The position numbers and the translations under genes were made by a program. Below the pieces are notes generated by a model, which was not told the origin of the DNA, made no database searches, and was given only the letters and a program-made list of their open reading frames with translations. From Thraustochytrium sp. TN22 (taxonomy: Eukaryota; Sar; Bigyra; Thraustochytrida; Thraustochytriidae), in assembly GCA_013306675.1 (NCBI GenBank), contig JABLUY010000041.1, forward strand, positions 1 to 64,000: a stretch of DNA of 64,000 nt. Reading direction: 5' to 3'. Shown one piece after another: positions 42,321 through 52,400 of the stretch (position 1 is the stretch's first letter; each line of letters opens with the position of its first letter).

Positions 42321-43372
42321 ATGGTGCGCGGCGCGCTGCAGCTGGGCGGCGCGCTGCAGCTGCAGCCGCCGGGAGGGAGCCTGCTGTCGATGGTCACGGT
42401 GGACGGGCCGCCTCCGCCGTGCGAGGAGCAGGAGCGCCGGCGCCGGCGCCGCACGAGCAAGCGCGAGCCGTCGCGCTTCCCGGACTCCTTCGATCCGGAC
42501 GAGCACGTAGGTTTTCGCAGTCCTATGTCGTGGTGCTGCAGAAGAAGTTCACACCACGGGCCGGGCAAGAGGCTGACAGCGATGCAATGACAGGTGCGCA
42601 GGACGCGTGAGCTGGCTCGCGGCTGGCGCCAGCGCAAGGAGCGCCGCGCGAAGCAGTTCGAGCCAGACGCGACGCGGCTCGATCGGCTGCCTGTGGAGCT
42701 CTGGCGAGTCGCAGATGTGCTGATGTGGCTGGACCGCGTCAAGCTGGACATGCTCAAGGGCATCTTTGATGAGAACGATATTGACGGGCCTGCGTTGCTT
42801 GAGGTAGGTGGCGCTGTTCATGGATTTCATCTCACGCAGGAAACGCCAATGGGGCTGACGGCATCGCGCAATGCACACAGATGGACGGCTGCGACATGGA
42901 CCGGATTGGTATTCGCGCGCTGGCGCACCGCAAGGTTCTGCGGCGGCACCTGGGCGCGCTGACGCGCAGGTCGGCGCACTACTCAAACAACGACCACCTC
43001 GAGGACGCCACGGAAGCGCCCGTGCCGCGCAGGCACAGCAGCGGCGACAGTCCGATGAAGAGGTCGGGCCTCAAGCACTGGAGCGCGCTCGCGCCCATTT
43101 CGCAAAACAAGGTGTCGCGCACAGATCTCGAGCTGGCGGGCGGCTTCGACGAGGCAGGGGCGCACGCCGACTTCCAGCGCGCGCTCCTGGACTGGCGCAG
43201 GCAGACGGGCCGCGGATCGCTGGAGCTCCCGGCCGCGCCAGTCGCCGCCGCTGCCGCCTCCGCACTCACTGCCGCAAAGTCAGCGACGGCCGCCTCGGCG
43301 CCGCGCCGCGGGTCGCTGTTGGCATCCTTTGGGTCGTCTGACGGCGAGTGGAAGAACCCGTTCTTGAACTAA
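42321..43372 (+). CDS. SAM-domain protein, three exons
   Basis: The exons are 42321-42506, 42594-42803 and 42881-43372, all joined in phase 0, giving 295 aa. The SAM domain spans the second junction. Exon 2 gives VADVLMWLDRVKLDMLKGIF and DENDIDGPALLE. Exon 3 continues MDGCDMDRIGIRALAHRKVL and RRHLGAL. This is the normal SAM order (W...V.L......F....IDG..LL.L.E.DL...GI...GHR..IL). SAM domains make homo- or hetero-oligomers in signalling and scaffold proteins. Exon 1 is Arg-rich. The C-terminal third is Ser/Ala-rich and ends EWKNPFLN. Without splicing, the domain would be split by stops, so the introns are well supported. The initiator at 42321 is the first ATG of exon 1's frame. Confidence 0.8.
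42507..42593 (+). other. Intron 1 of the SAM gene
   Basis: This 87-base intron has donor GTAGGT, a branch-like CTGAC about 20 bases before the end, and acceptor GACAG. It is phase 0. Confidence 0.75.
42804..42880 (+). other. Intron 2 of the SAM gene
   Basis: This 77-base intron has donor GTAGGT, a branch-like CTGAC about 24 bases before the end, and acceptor CACAG. It is phase 0 and lies inside the SAM domain. Removing it restores the LLE/MDG junction that the domain needs. Confidence 0.85.
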
Positions 43373-43484
43373 CTGATGTGAGATAAAAACTAAATGTGCA
43401 TGCGTGTGTGCGTGCGTGTGTGCGAGGCCGGGTCAAGCGGTGCGAGAGGCTGACCGCCGTACGACTTAGCATCCATCCCCGAGG

Positions 43485-44882
43485 TCAGCGGTGCGAAATG
43501 ATGCCGAAGCGACCCTCCGTGCCGAGGACGTCGGGAACGTCCGACATGGTGGGCGCGAGGACACGAAACTTGTTGAGGAAGGTGTCGACGTCGAGGTAGC
43601 AGCCCTGCAGGTGGCGTTCGCCGGCCTCGGAAGTAAAGGCGTTGCGGCCGTGCAGCATGCGGCGGTTGTTAAAGGTGATGAGGTCGCCCGGACGCAGCCT
43701 GAAGACGTAACCGTAGCGGTCAAACATCTCCTGCGACATGAGCAGCGTGCGGAAGGCGTGGTAGGCGCGGTAGTAGGGCTCGACCAGGTCCTCGCGCACG
43801 CGCAGCGGGCCCTCAAAGGGCGGCGCCCAATAGCAGGCGATGACCTCGCCCAGGTAGTTGGTCTGAATGTGCGGGCGCTGGAAGAACATGCGCACTGGGA
43901 ACTCGCGGTCAACGTGGTCCTTTTGAAAGGTGGCCGGCACCGTGCTGAGCACGTGAAAGTGCTCCGGGTGGCGCAGGCGGAACTCCTCCGCGACGGCGTG
44001 CGCGTCAATGAGCGTGCTGTCGCCGCCCTTGACGCCCTCGTCGAAGAGGAGGCAGTGCAGGAACTGCACGCCGGGCGGCGACTCGTAGTAAGCCAGGTCC
44101 ATGTGCGGCTCGAGCGCCTTGTCCGAGTACGCGATGTTGATGGGCTTGGGCACGGCCTTGACGTCAAAGGTCTCGCCGTAGATGGCGTGCGAGCACTGGC
44201 CCACGAGGTTGGCCACGCGCTTCACGACGCCGCTCTCCGTGGGCGTGTTGCGAATCATGCAAAAGCCGGCAGACTCCAGGCGGGAAATCCAGTCCCACAC
44301 GCCGCGGTCGCCGCGCGACATGACGTCCTCGAAGTCCACCTCAGGCAGCGCGCGCTGCGCGTCTTCATCGAAGGAGAAGCGCGCCGCGCGCGACGCCTGC
44401 TCCGCCTCAATCACGCCGTCCGAGTACGCGTACCGCCGCAGCCAGTCGGCATCATACTCGACCTCGTGGCCGGCGTGGTCGCGCCACTGCACCACCACCG
44501 CCTCGCCGTCCGCCGCCACCTCGCACGCCAGCACGTCCAGCGCGGCGCTCCCGGGCAGCACCGTGCGGTCGTTCTTCTGCCCCGACCCGCTCAGGCACCG
44601 CGCGCACCTGCAGTTGTCGCGCAGCCAGCACGCGTCGAAGCGCGCCGACCGCCCGTCCGCCCACGCGACCACGAGCCGCCCGTCCGCGCCCACCTCCGCG
44701 TGGTCCGCGCGCAGGCCCGCGGCCGCCGCCGTCGCCAGCGGCTCGCGCGGCCCTGCCGGCGGCGCCGCCGTGCCCAGCCGCCGCGCGCCCGCGCCCGCGC
44801 CCGCGCCCGCGCGCAGGCACGCGCTCAGCGCGCCGCGCGGGCTCAGGCTCATGCCCGCGCCCGCCCTGGCGAGCGCCGCCAT
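43485..44882 (-). CDS. Gamma-butyrobetaine/trimethyllysine dioxygenase, probably mitochondrial
   Basis: This 465-aa Fe(II)/2-oxoglutarate dioxygenase of the BBOX1/TMLHE branch catalyses a hydroxylation step of carnitine synthesis in known members. The N-terminal zinc domain shows WLRDNCRCARC near 85-95, with a downstream His in WRDHAGH. The iron site is HMD (His 260, Asp 262, in LEPHMDLAYYESPPG) plus His 411 in NNRRMLHGRNAF. Arg 423 in ERHLQGCYLD should hold 2-oxoglutarate. The first 45 residues (MAALARAGAGMSLSPRGALS onward) are Arg/Ala/Ser-rich without acids, like a mitochondrial presequence. The frame has an earlier ATG at 45101, but that part is Arg/Ala/Gly repeat and unlikely to be translated. 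I cannot tell which of the two carnitine steps it performs. Confidence 0.9.
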   Translation of the reverse strand: MAALARAGAGMSLSPRGALSACLRAGAGAGAGARRLGTAAPPAGPREPLATAAAAGLRADHAEVGADGRLVVAWADGRSARFDACWLRDNCRCARCLSGSGQKNDRTVLPGSAALDVLACEVAADGEAVVVQWRDHAGHEVEYDADWLRRYAYSDGVIEAEQASRAARFSFDEDAQRALPEVDFEDVMSRGDRGVWDWISRLESAGFCMIRNTPTESGVVKRVANLVGQCSHAIYGETFDVKAVPKPINIAYSDKALEPHMDLAYYESPPGVQFLHCLLFDEGVKGGDSTLIDAHAVAEEFRLRHPEHFHVLSTVPATFQKDHVDREFPVRMFFQRPHIQTNYLGEVIACYWAPPFEGPLRVREDLVEPYYRAYHAFRTLLMSQEMFDRYGYVFRLRPGDLITFNNRRMLHGRNAFTSEAGERHLQGCYLDVDTFLNKFRVLAPTMSDVPDVLGTEGRFGIISHR

Positions 44883-45168
44883 CTCGCGCCGCCCGCCCCG
44901 CCGCGCCGCCGCGCCGCCGCTCCGCCGCGCGCCGCCGCGCCCACCGCGCGCCGTGCCGTGCCGTGCCGCGCCGCGCCGCGCCGCGCCGCGCCGCGCGATC
45001 GGGCTCTGCGGCGCGGGCGGGCCCGTGCAGCGCAAAGCGAGGCGAGCAAGTGGGATGCAGAGAGGAAACGAAATGCAAGGCGGCGCTGCGGCAGCAGTCA
45101 CAGCACTGCGCGGAGGACGTGCGTGGAGACAGACGTCACGCCAGTGGACGGCGCCTGCGAGGATCCTG

Positions 45169-45233
45169 CTCTGCTCTGCTCAGCTCAGCTCAGCTCAGCT
45201 CTGCTCTGCTCTGCTCTGCTCTGCTCTGCGCGG
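45169..45233 (+). repeat. GCTCT/GCTCA pentamer run
   Basis: About 12 head-to-tail pentamers, GCTCT in two blocks with a GCTCA block between. The same two units in the same order also occur near 21230-21252. Confidence 0.9.
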
Positions 45234-45379
45234 AGTACTAACTGGCTGCGTCCCTTGGTCCGGCCACGATTCGCGGTTTAGGTGAAGTGGCATCCCGCAG
45301 ATTTCTCGCGGGAGCGGTCAAAGGGCTGGCACGCTGGCTCGGAGAACGTCGCTCTCGTTGCATGCGCGCGCATGCGCAT

Positions 45380-45829
45380 GCGTGCGCATGCGTTACGCGG
45401 AGCTCAGCCTGAGGATGTTTCTCGCCTCGCCTGCCGATGTATGGACAAGTGGCTCACTGTCGAGTGATCATCGAGCAAGTAAGTCAGACTCCAGAGCTTG
45501 TGAAGCAGAAATTTGCAAGGAGCAAGTCGTTCGTCCCGCGCTACGTGCTCCAGCTCCTCCGAGTCTGCGCGACGACTTGGAGGAGGCCGAAACGGGCCGG
45601 GCACTACAAGAAGCTGTTGGTCGAGAGCAGCTCTCTGAGACCTTTTGCAGTAGACGAAGAGGATGAGTGCTTGCTGGAGGCTATGGCGCGCCTGGCGGAC
45701 GAGAAGAGACGGCAGCGAAACTTTTCGGCCGCTCGGTGTGTTGCGTGTGCTGCAGCTAAGCTGAGAAACCTGCCTGCTGCGAGAACCGCTGACTCTTCTG
45801 CCTTTTGGGTGGTGCGCATCCAGCACTGA
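45380..45829 (+). CDS. Possible small spliced gene
   Basis: The 3' part (from about 45651) reads DEEDECLLEAMARLADEKRR then QRNFSAARCVACAAAKLR, balanced and helix-like, and ends at the stop 45827-45829. It is preceded by a good acceptor (a CTGAGACCTTTTGCAG stretch ending near 45650). About 170 bases upstream is the perfect donor GTAAGT at 45478. Joining the frame that ends DHRA to the 3' exon keeps the reading frame. A continuous frame from ATG 45437 through the region is also open and would give 130 aa without splicing. I do not recognise a family, and the gene may be spurious. Confidence 0.25.
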
Positions 45830-46318
45830 TGATGACTGTGACTGACACCACGGGAGCTTCCGCTGCAAGTTCCGCTTCTTGGCCACCGCCCGCCTCGATG
45901 GCGGCCGCGATCCGGGCCTTCACTGCGTGGTACCGGGTACCAGCAGGTACTTTGCCCGGATACAACCGACTTCTTGCTCTAAGCTTGTTCGTGCCCGCAT
46001 CCGCACGCCTGCGCACGCGCGCACGCGCGCACGCGCGCACGCGCTCGCACCGCTCGCACGCGCTTTTCCTTTCTCAGGCTTTCAAGTTCTCGCTTCTCAT
46101 GTTCACAGCGCCGCCACCCGAGGCGCGGCCTGACCGTCATCGAGGCGCGCAAGACAAGGTGTGCGAAAGGTGTGCACCTTGACCAAAACGGTGCGCGCGC
46201 ACCTGATGGCATAAAGCGCCATAAAGCACGCGAGCCAGGCGCGAACTGCATCGCAAGGACAGTGCAGAGCCACGCCCCTGCATGACGCTGAGGAAGGGAA
46301 ACAGAGACGTGCGCAGGC

Positions 46319-48526
46319 ATGGCCATGGCGGCTCGGGCGAAGCCAACATGGCCGAGCCAGCGGCTCGTGGACGGCCAGCTCAAGAGCCGGCACACAGAGG
46401 CGGAGGGGAATGACGGCAGCGCGAGCAGCCAAAGCAGCGCCAGGATGCTGTTGACAAGCGCGTCGCGCGGCGGCGAACTGGCGCAGCTGGACTTTGATAC
46501 GATGACGCTGTCGCAGACAGCCACCATTGTGCGCAGCACGTACGCGACGGCGAGGCGCAAGGAGGTGTTGCGGCGCGTGCCTGAGCGGCTCGTGACGCCG
46601 GCCAGCGTGGGCCTCTTCATGACGCCCGAAGCGCAGATGCAGCTGCGCGAGATCTTCAATCACATCGACGCCGACGGGAGCCAATCGGTGGACTTTGACG
46701 AGATCCGGGAGGGCTTCCGCTGCATGCAGGTGACGCTGCATGAAGAGGAGCTGGCGGCGGTAGCGCGCGTGCGGCGGCCGAGCCTGGGCATGGAGGACTT
46801 CGATACGGCCGGCCGTGAGGGCATCAACTTTGAGGCGTTCGCAACGCTCATGTTCCGCGTGGAGATCCGGCTGGCGCGGGAGGATGCGGCGCGCCACGAG
46901 GCGCGCCGGCGCGCATCCGAGCAAGAGCGCCTGCGCCGCGCGCGCCGGAAGCTCATCTCAGGGGCGCACCGCGCGGCCGGGGACTGCTGGATGGGTCTGG
47001 GGCACGCGCGGGCCGCCACCTGGGAATTTTTGGAGAACCCAACGTCCGTGAGCGCGCGCCTCTTCTCGGCACTCATCCTCGCGCTCATCGTGGCGTCCTG
47101 CTTCCTCGTGGCGCTGGAGAGCGTCGGCCCGATGCGCGATGACGCGAGCGTGCAGGCGGCGACCGCGACCTTCGAGACTGTCGCGTCGCTGGTCTTCACC
47201 GCCGAGTTCGCCCTGCGCGTGGCGTCGTGTCCTTCTCTGGCCCGGTTCGCGCGCGGGCCGCTCAACTGGGTGGACCTCGTCGCCATCTTGCCCTTTTGGA
47301 TTGAGCAGTACATGCGCCTCCTCCAGGGCGAAACGGACGCACGCGTAAGCGGTGGTTCGCTACGCGCCGTGCGCCTCGTGCGCATTTTCCGCGTGCTCAA
47401 AGTGGGCCGGTACTTTCGCTGGATGCTGGTCTTCGTGGCCACGATTGAGCAGAGCATCTTCCCGCTTGGCATGGTGCTCCTTATCGTGCTCATTGGCTTG
47501 GTTCTCTTCTCCTCTCTCATCTATTACACGGAGCGCGGCACGTGGAACGCAGAGGCAGCCAGCTTCGTGACCATTGCGGCGGACGGGTCCACCACGACCG
47601 CCGTTTTCAACAGCATCCCGGGCACCTTCTGGTTCATCATGAGCACGCTCACCACGGTGGGGTACGGTGACATGACGCCGTCCACAAACTTGGGCAAGCT
47701 GCTCACGATCGTGAGCGCACTCTTTGGCATCCTCACGCTGGCGATTCCCATCTCGGTGCTGAGCAGCAACTTCCGCGTCGAGTACGACCGCATGACCACG
47801 CGCCACGAAATTGAGCAGGAGCAGCGCGCGCGCCGCGCCATGACGGCGGCCGAAGTCCTGGACCAGCTCAACGCCAACAAGCATCTGCAGCGCGTCATTG
47901 GGCGCGCGCAGACCTTCGCCGTGGCCTCGGCGGCCAGCGACAACCAACAGGAGCACCAGGGCTTCGCGGCCTCCGCGTACAAGACCTGCCGCACGAACCA
48001 GAAGCGCATCTTCCGCGAGCTTCGCCACAAGGAGCGCGACAATCGCCACAAGTTGCTTGAGGACCTCACCACGGTCACCTCGCAGCACCTGGCGCGCCGC
48101 GAGTCGCTGCGAGACCCGGACGGTGTCGACCTCGAGCAGCCGCCGGATCTTCGACGCGCCCCGCCCTCTCTGCCGCTGCCAGAATCACAACGAGTAGTAT
48201 CCAGCAGCGCTGCCTCGGCGCCCACGGCCGCGGCCACGGCTACGGCAGTCCTGGGCGCGTGGGCCGCGCCTCCGCTTGCCGCAGCGCCGGAGCCAGCTCG
48301 GGACCATCCTCGACAGCCGGACGCCGTCCTGCAGACACGTGGACCAGCTCCCGGCTCGCCGCCCGGGGGGTTCGCGAGCGCCCTCGGAGAAGGAGGAGGA
48401 GGTGGCCGAGGCGCAGGAGTCTCCGCCGATGCTGCATCATCTCCGCCGCCCATCAACGCCGCTCCCGCCGCCAACGACGACGACGAGGAGGTCAATCAGC
48501 TTCTCAAAGAGCTCGACCTTTTGTAG
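46319..48526 (+). CDS. EF-hand voltage-gated potassium channel
   Basis: This 735-aa six-helix cation channel has cytosolic calcium-binding motifs in front. One clear EF-hand loop is DADGSQSVDFDE near residue 116, and a second, degenerate one follows (LGMEDFDTAGREGINFEAF). S1 begins near residue 245 (LFSALILALIVASCFLVALE). S4 is LRAVRLVRIFRVLKVGRYF with Arg at every third place. The pore holds FWFIMSTLTTVGYGDMTPS with the K+ filter TVGYGD at 446-451, and S6 includes LTLAIPISVL with its Pro hinge. These are Kv-type hallmarks. The C-terminus is a helical linker and then a long Ala/Pro/Gly-rich tail. Calcium may tune gating, by analogy with other protist channels. Two ATGs lie close together (46319 and 46325). 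Confidence 0.92.
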   Translation: MAMAARAKPTWPSQRLVDGQLKSRHTEAEGNDGSASSQSSARMLLTSASRGGELAQLDFDTMTLSQTATIVRSTYATARRKEVLRRVPERLVTPASVGLFMTPEAQMQLREIFNHIDADGSQSVDFDEIREGFRCMQVTLHEEELAAVARVRRPSLGMEDFDTAGREGINFEAFATLMFRVEIRLAREDAARHEARRRASEQERLRRARRKLISGAHRAAGDCWMGLGHARAATWEFLENPTSVSARLFSALILALIVASCFLVALESVGPMRDDASVQAATATFETVASLVFTAEFALRVASCPSLARFARGPLNWVDLVAILPFWIEQYMRLLQGETDARVSGGSLRAVRLVRIFRVLKVGRYFRWMLVFVATIEQSIFPLGMVLLIVLIGLVLFSSLIYYTERGTWNAEAASFVTIAADGSTTTAVFNSIPGTFWFIMSTLTTVGYGDMTPSTNLGKLLTIVSALFGILTLAIPISVLSSNFRVEYDRMTTRHEIEQEQRARRAMTAAEVLDQLNANKHLQRVIGRAQTFAVASAASDNQQEHQGFAASAYKTCRTNQKRIFRELRHKERDNRHKLLEDLTTVTSQHLARRESLRDPDGVDLEQPPDLRRAPPSLPLPESQRVVSSSAASAPTAAATATAVLGAWAAPPLAAAPEPARDHPRQPDAVLQTRGPAPGSPPGGFASALGEGGGGGRGAGVSADAASSPPPINAAPAANDDDEEVNQLLKELDLL

Positions 48527-49411
48527 GCCAAGGCCGTCGTTAGTAAAGATAACAGAGTCAGTCAAGTCCACGAGTGCCTCCGCGATCGCTGCGCTGCTGC
48601 AGTGCTGCGCATCGTCGCCCTGCAGGGCCTGCACCACGCCCTGGCCCTGCCAGTGCGCCAGCTCCTTCATGCGCCTTCATGCGCGCATCGCCAAAATTCG
48701 TCCCACTGCCCGGCACCGGACTCGGGGCTTCAGATCTATGGAATACTGAATTGATTTTCGCGATTCCGGTAAAATCGGCGCGCGGAGTGGGACGACTTGA
48801 GGCGGACCTCCGGCACGTCCAGCAATCAGTCACCTGGCTGGAGCGAGCGCCTGGCGCGACCCGACCGACCTCGGGTCCCGCTCACGGAGGGCGGCGAGTC
48901 GGCGATGGGGGTGCTGTCTGCGCGGAACTGGCCGCCCGGAAAGGTCTAGTTGTCGGCATCGCGGGCCGCATTTGGGCGGCGCGAGTCCCACTTGCGGCGC
49001 GTGCGAGAGCCTGGGATGGGCGGCGTCGCGGCGTCGGGCGGCACGAGCTGGCAGGAGGTCGCTCCAGTTCTAGCTAGGTCCCGCCTAAGGCTGACTGATC
49101 TGTAACATAACATACCTTGGGCGCAGCGTGCGCGCGCAAGGAGCATTCAAGGCAAGAAGCACGGCAGAACCGTTCACCCGGGTCGGGCCGGGGCGACGAC
49201 GCTGCGCTGCGCGGCGCAGTGCAGCGCGGCGCGACGCGACGCGACGTGACGTGACGCGACGTGACGCGACGTGACGCGACGTGACGCAACGCGACGACGC
49301 GGCGCGGCGCAACGAGACGGCGCTCGGTGCGGCCTTGACCTGCTTGCCCCAGTGCCTGCCTGCCTGCTCACCTGCCTGCCTGCTCGTCTGCCCAACAAGC
49401 GATCAGCCATC
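48527..49411. other. Myosin upstream region
   Basis: This 885-bp gap lies between two plus-strand genes. It has a TCTAGCTAGG motif at 49070-49080 and the ACGTGACGCG array at 49225-49292. It then has a CTGCCTGC repeat (49350-49390) next to the myosin start. Open frames here are repeat products. Confidence 0.6.
49206..49296. promoter_or_regulatory. Tandem CGACGTGACG array upstream of the myosin
   Basis: Units of CGACGTGACG and GCGACGCGAC repeat about every ten bases and end about 115 bp before the ATG at 49412. Each unit carries ACGTGAC, close to the TGACGT/ACGTCA (CRE-like) and CACGTG-type cores used by bZIP and bHLH factors. A regulatory role is inferred from position and pattern only. Confidence 0.4.
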
Positions 49412-52400
49412 ATGATGGCACCGTCGAGCGAGTCGGTGCACCGGACGTGGGCCCCGGACGAAAAGGAGTGCTGGAAGCTGTACGACGTCAAGGTCATGGA
49501 CAGCGAGCAGTCCATCGTGCACGTCTGCGACAAGCGGGACGCCCGCTTGCGCACCTTCAACCTGTCGGAGGTGCACAGCTTCGACCCGAGCCACGTCGTT
49601 GACCTGGACAACATCTCGGACATGAACAACGTGCACGAAGGTCCACTGCTGGATCTGCTGCGGCGCCGGTACGCCAAGGATAACATCTATACGTTCACGG
49701 GCGACATCCTCATTAGCGTCAACCCGTACAAGGGCGTGGCAGGTCTGTACGACCTGCCCGAGTCGGACATCGTCACCACCGAGGACGCGAAGCCGCACCT
49801 GTACACGGTGGCGGCGCGCGCTCTGGAGTGCCTACGGGACGACCCGACCGAAGAGCAGACCATCATCATCAACGGCGAAAGTGGTGCGGGCAAGACCGAG
49901 GCCAGCAAGCACATCATCCGCCTTCTGGGCCATCTGAGCAAGGAGGACCAGGGCGCCTTCCTCGACGTGCAGAGCCAGATTATTGAGACTAACCTGCTGC
50001 TGGAGGAGTTCGGCAACGCCAAGACGGTCCGCAATGACAACAGCTCGCGCTTCGGCAAGTACATCCGTCTCGAGTACCGCAATGCGGGCGACGCCTCGCC
50101 GAGCGCCGCTCCGACGCTCATAGGCGCGCACATCTCGTACTTTCTGCTCGAGACCTCGCGCATCGTCTCGCGGTCAGCCAAGGAGCGCAACTACCACGTC
50201 TTTTACGCGCTCTGCGAGGGCGCCACGGACAACGAGCGTGAGGTGCTCGGCATCCGTGGCGCCGATGCCTACCGCTTCCTGCAGTCCCCGACGTCTGATG
50301 CCGACAACAAGACCATCGCCGGTCGTAACGAGATGCGCGTGTGGCAGGACTTGAAGAAGACCTTGCGCCGCATCGGCCTCGACGACGACGACATGCTCGA
50401 GGTCTCGCGCAGCCTGACGACCGTGCTTGAGCTAGGCAACGTTGACGTCAAGGAGCGCGAGCGCCACCTCGACGGCAGCGAGACGGCGCAGAACGTGGTG
50501 GTGGCCAAGCTGGACCGCACGCAGCCCGCACTACAGCACGTGGCGGACCTGCTCGGCCTCGAGATCGACGCCGTTTGCGCGGCGCTCACCGGCCGCGTCG
50601 TCGTGTCCAACTCGGCGCGCTCCTCCATGCAGCGCGTGGAGCTCAGTCGCTCGCAGGCGCTCGAGTCCATCAACGCGCTGGCCAAGGCGCTGTACTCGCG
50701 CCTCTTTGACTGGCTGCTGCTGCAGATTAACCTTTCGCTCACGGGTGGCAACGCGACACCCACCGTCACCAGCTGCATCGGCATTCTCGATATTTACGGC
50801 TTCGAGATTCTCGAGCAGAACTCCTTCGAGCAGCTCTGCATCAACTACGCCAACGAGCGCCTGCAGCGTCAGTTCAACTCCAAGGTCTTCGACGCCGAGC
50901 AGCAGCGTTACCTTGTGGAGGGCGTCGCGTGGGCCATGGAGGACTTCGGCGTGGACAACCAGCCTTGCATCGACCTCATCGGCCAGTCGCGCCTTGGTAT
51001 CCTCTCCATCCTGGACGAGCAGACGCTCATGCTCTACCACGCCATTGGCATCGCCTCCGGCTCCAGCGTCAAGCGATCGGCGCGCCAGGTCGAGGAGCAG
51101 CTCTTGCAGAAGCTGCACACGGCGCACGGCGCCAAGCACCCCAACTACATCAAGCCGCGTATCGCAGGCACCACCTTCAAGATTCGCCACTTCGCTGGCA
51201 TCGTCGAGTACGACGTCACAGACTTTCCACGCAAGAACACCGACACGCTGCACTCGGATCTCATCATGCTCATGAGCGGGTCTTCGCGGCCCTTCTTCCG
51301 TGCGCTCTTCCAGCGCGACGTTGACGAATACTGCCGTGACCAGGAGCAGCGCAGCGCGCTCGCCAAGCAGCGCATCTTCGCCACCAACTCGGTGCGCGGT
51401 GAGATCAGCGAGCTCGACCGCAAGCTCGTGCGCCGTCGCATGGTGGACGGCGAGGACGACGCCAGCGCCGATGCCGATGCCGAGAACACCGGCTTCGTGG
51501 CCAACCACGCCGATGACGACAATGACGCGATCCCGGGCGAGGACGAGGACGGGAGCGGAGAGGTTGGCGACAACGACGGGACCGACGACGGCGAGGAGGA
51601 GGAGGAGGAGGAGGAGGAGGGGGAGGAGGCGCGCGACTCCTTTGCCCAGGCGCAGTCTGCCGGCAGCTCCACGGCGGACGGTGTCCCAGAGCCGACGCCG
51701 GCGCTCGTGCGGAAGAACAGCAAGCGGTATCACCATCGCCACAGCTCATCTGTGGAGAACATCTTCTCGGCCGAGGGTCTACGCGCAAACATGGCGTCCG
51801 GTAGCGAGAACGGCATGGGCTCCAACAAGCTCACGAACCAAAAGGCCACGCGCGCCTTCGCGGCGCGCAACACGGTGGGCTACCGGTTCAACCAGCAGCT
51901 GCGCTGCCTCATGTCCATCCTGGATAATGCGCGGCCGCACTACATCCGGTGCATCAAGCCGAACGCGCTCAAGAAGTCTGACCTCTTTGACTCGGAGCTC
52001 GTCCTGGAGCAGCTGCGCTACATTGGCGTGCTGGAGACCGTACGTATCCGCAAGACGGGCTACCCGGTCCGCTTTAAGTTCCCGGACTTTGTGGCGCGCT
52101 ACGACCTCCTGCTGCGCGCGCATGGCCTGGGCAACCTTTCGCGCGAGGAGCGCGAACTCGACGACGAGGGCGGCATCTCGGCCGGTTTGCGCGCCGTCAT
52201 CAAGGACACGCTGCAGACCCACCTGGAGCCCGGCAAGTGGCAGGTGGGCAACACGAGCGTGTTCCTGCGCGACCACCAGAACAATGTTCTCGACGAGGCG
52301 CTGCGCCGCGTGCAGGGCGAGCGCGCCACGCGCATTCAGGCGCTCGTGCGCCAGGCCGCGCAGCGCCGCCGCTTCGAGGATGCCTTGCGCCGCAAGCGCG

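Larger units (their letters stand above)
44883..46318. other. Intergenic region with possible small gene
   Basis: This 1.4-kb gap is GC-rich near 44900-45000. It then holds the GCTCT/GCTCA repeat (45169-45233) and a GCGCAT run (45361-45394). A candidate exon lies at 45651-45829, and a GCGCAC run near 46012-46050 follows. The last 250 bp should hold the K+ channel promoter. Confidence 0.55.

Noticed and set aside
43491-45281. 596-codon plus-strand frame opposite the dioxygenase
   Set aside because: Antisense shadow. All catalytic motifs are on the minus strand.
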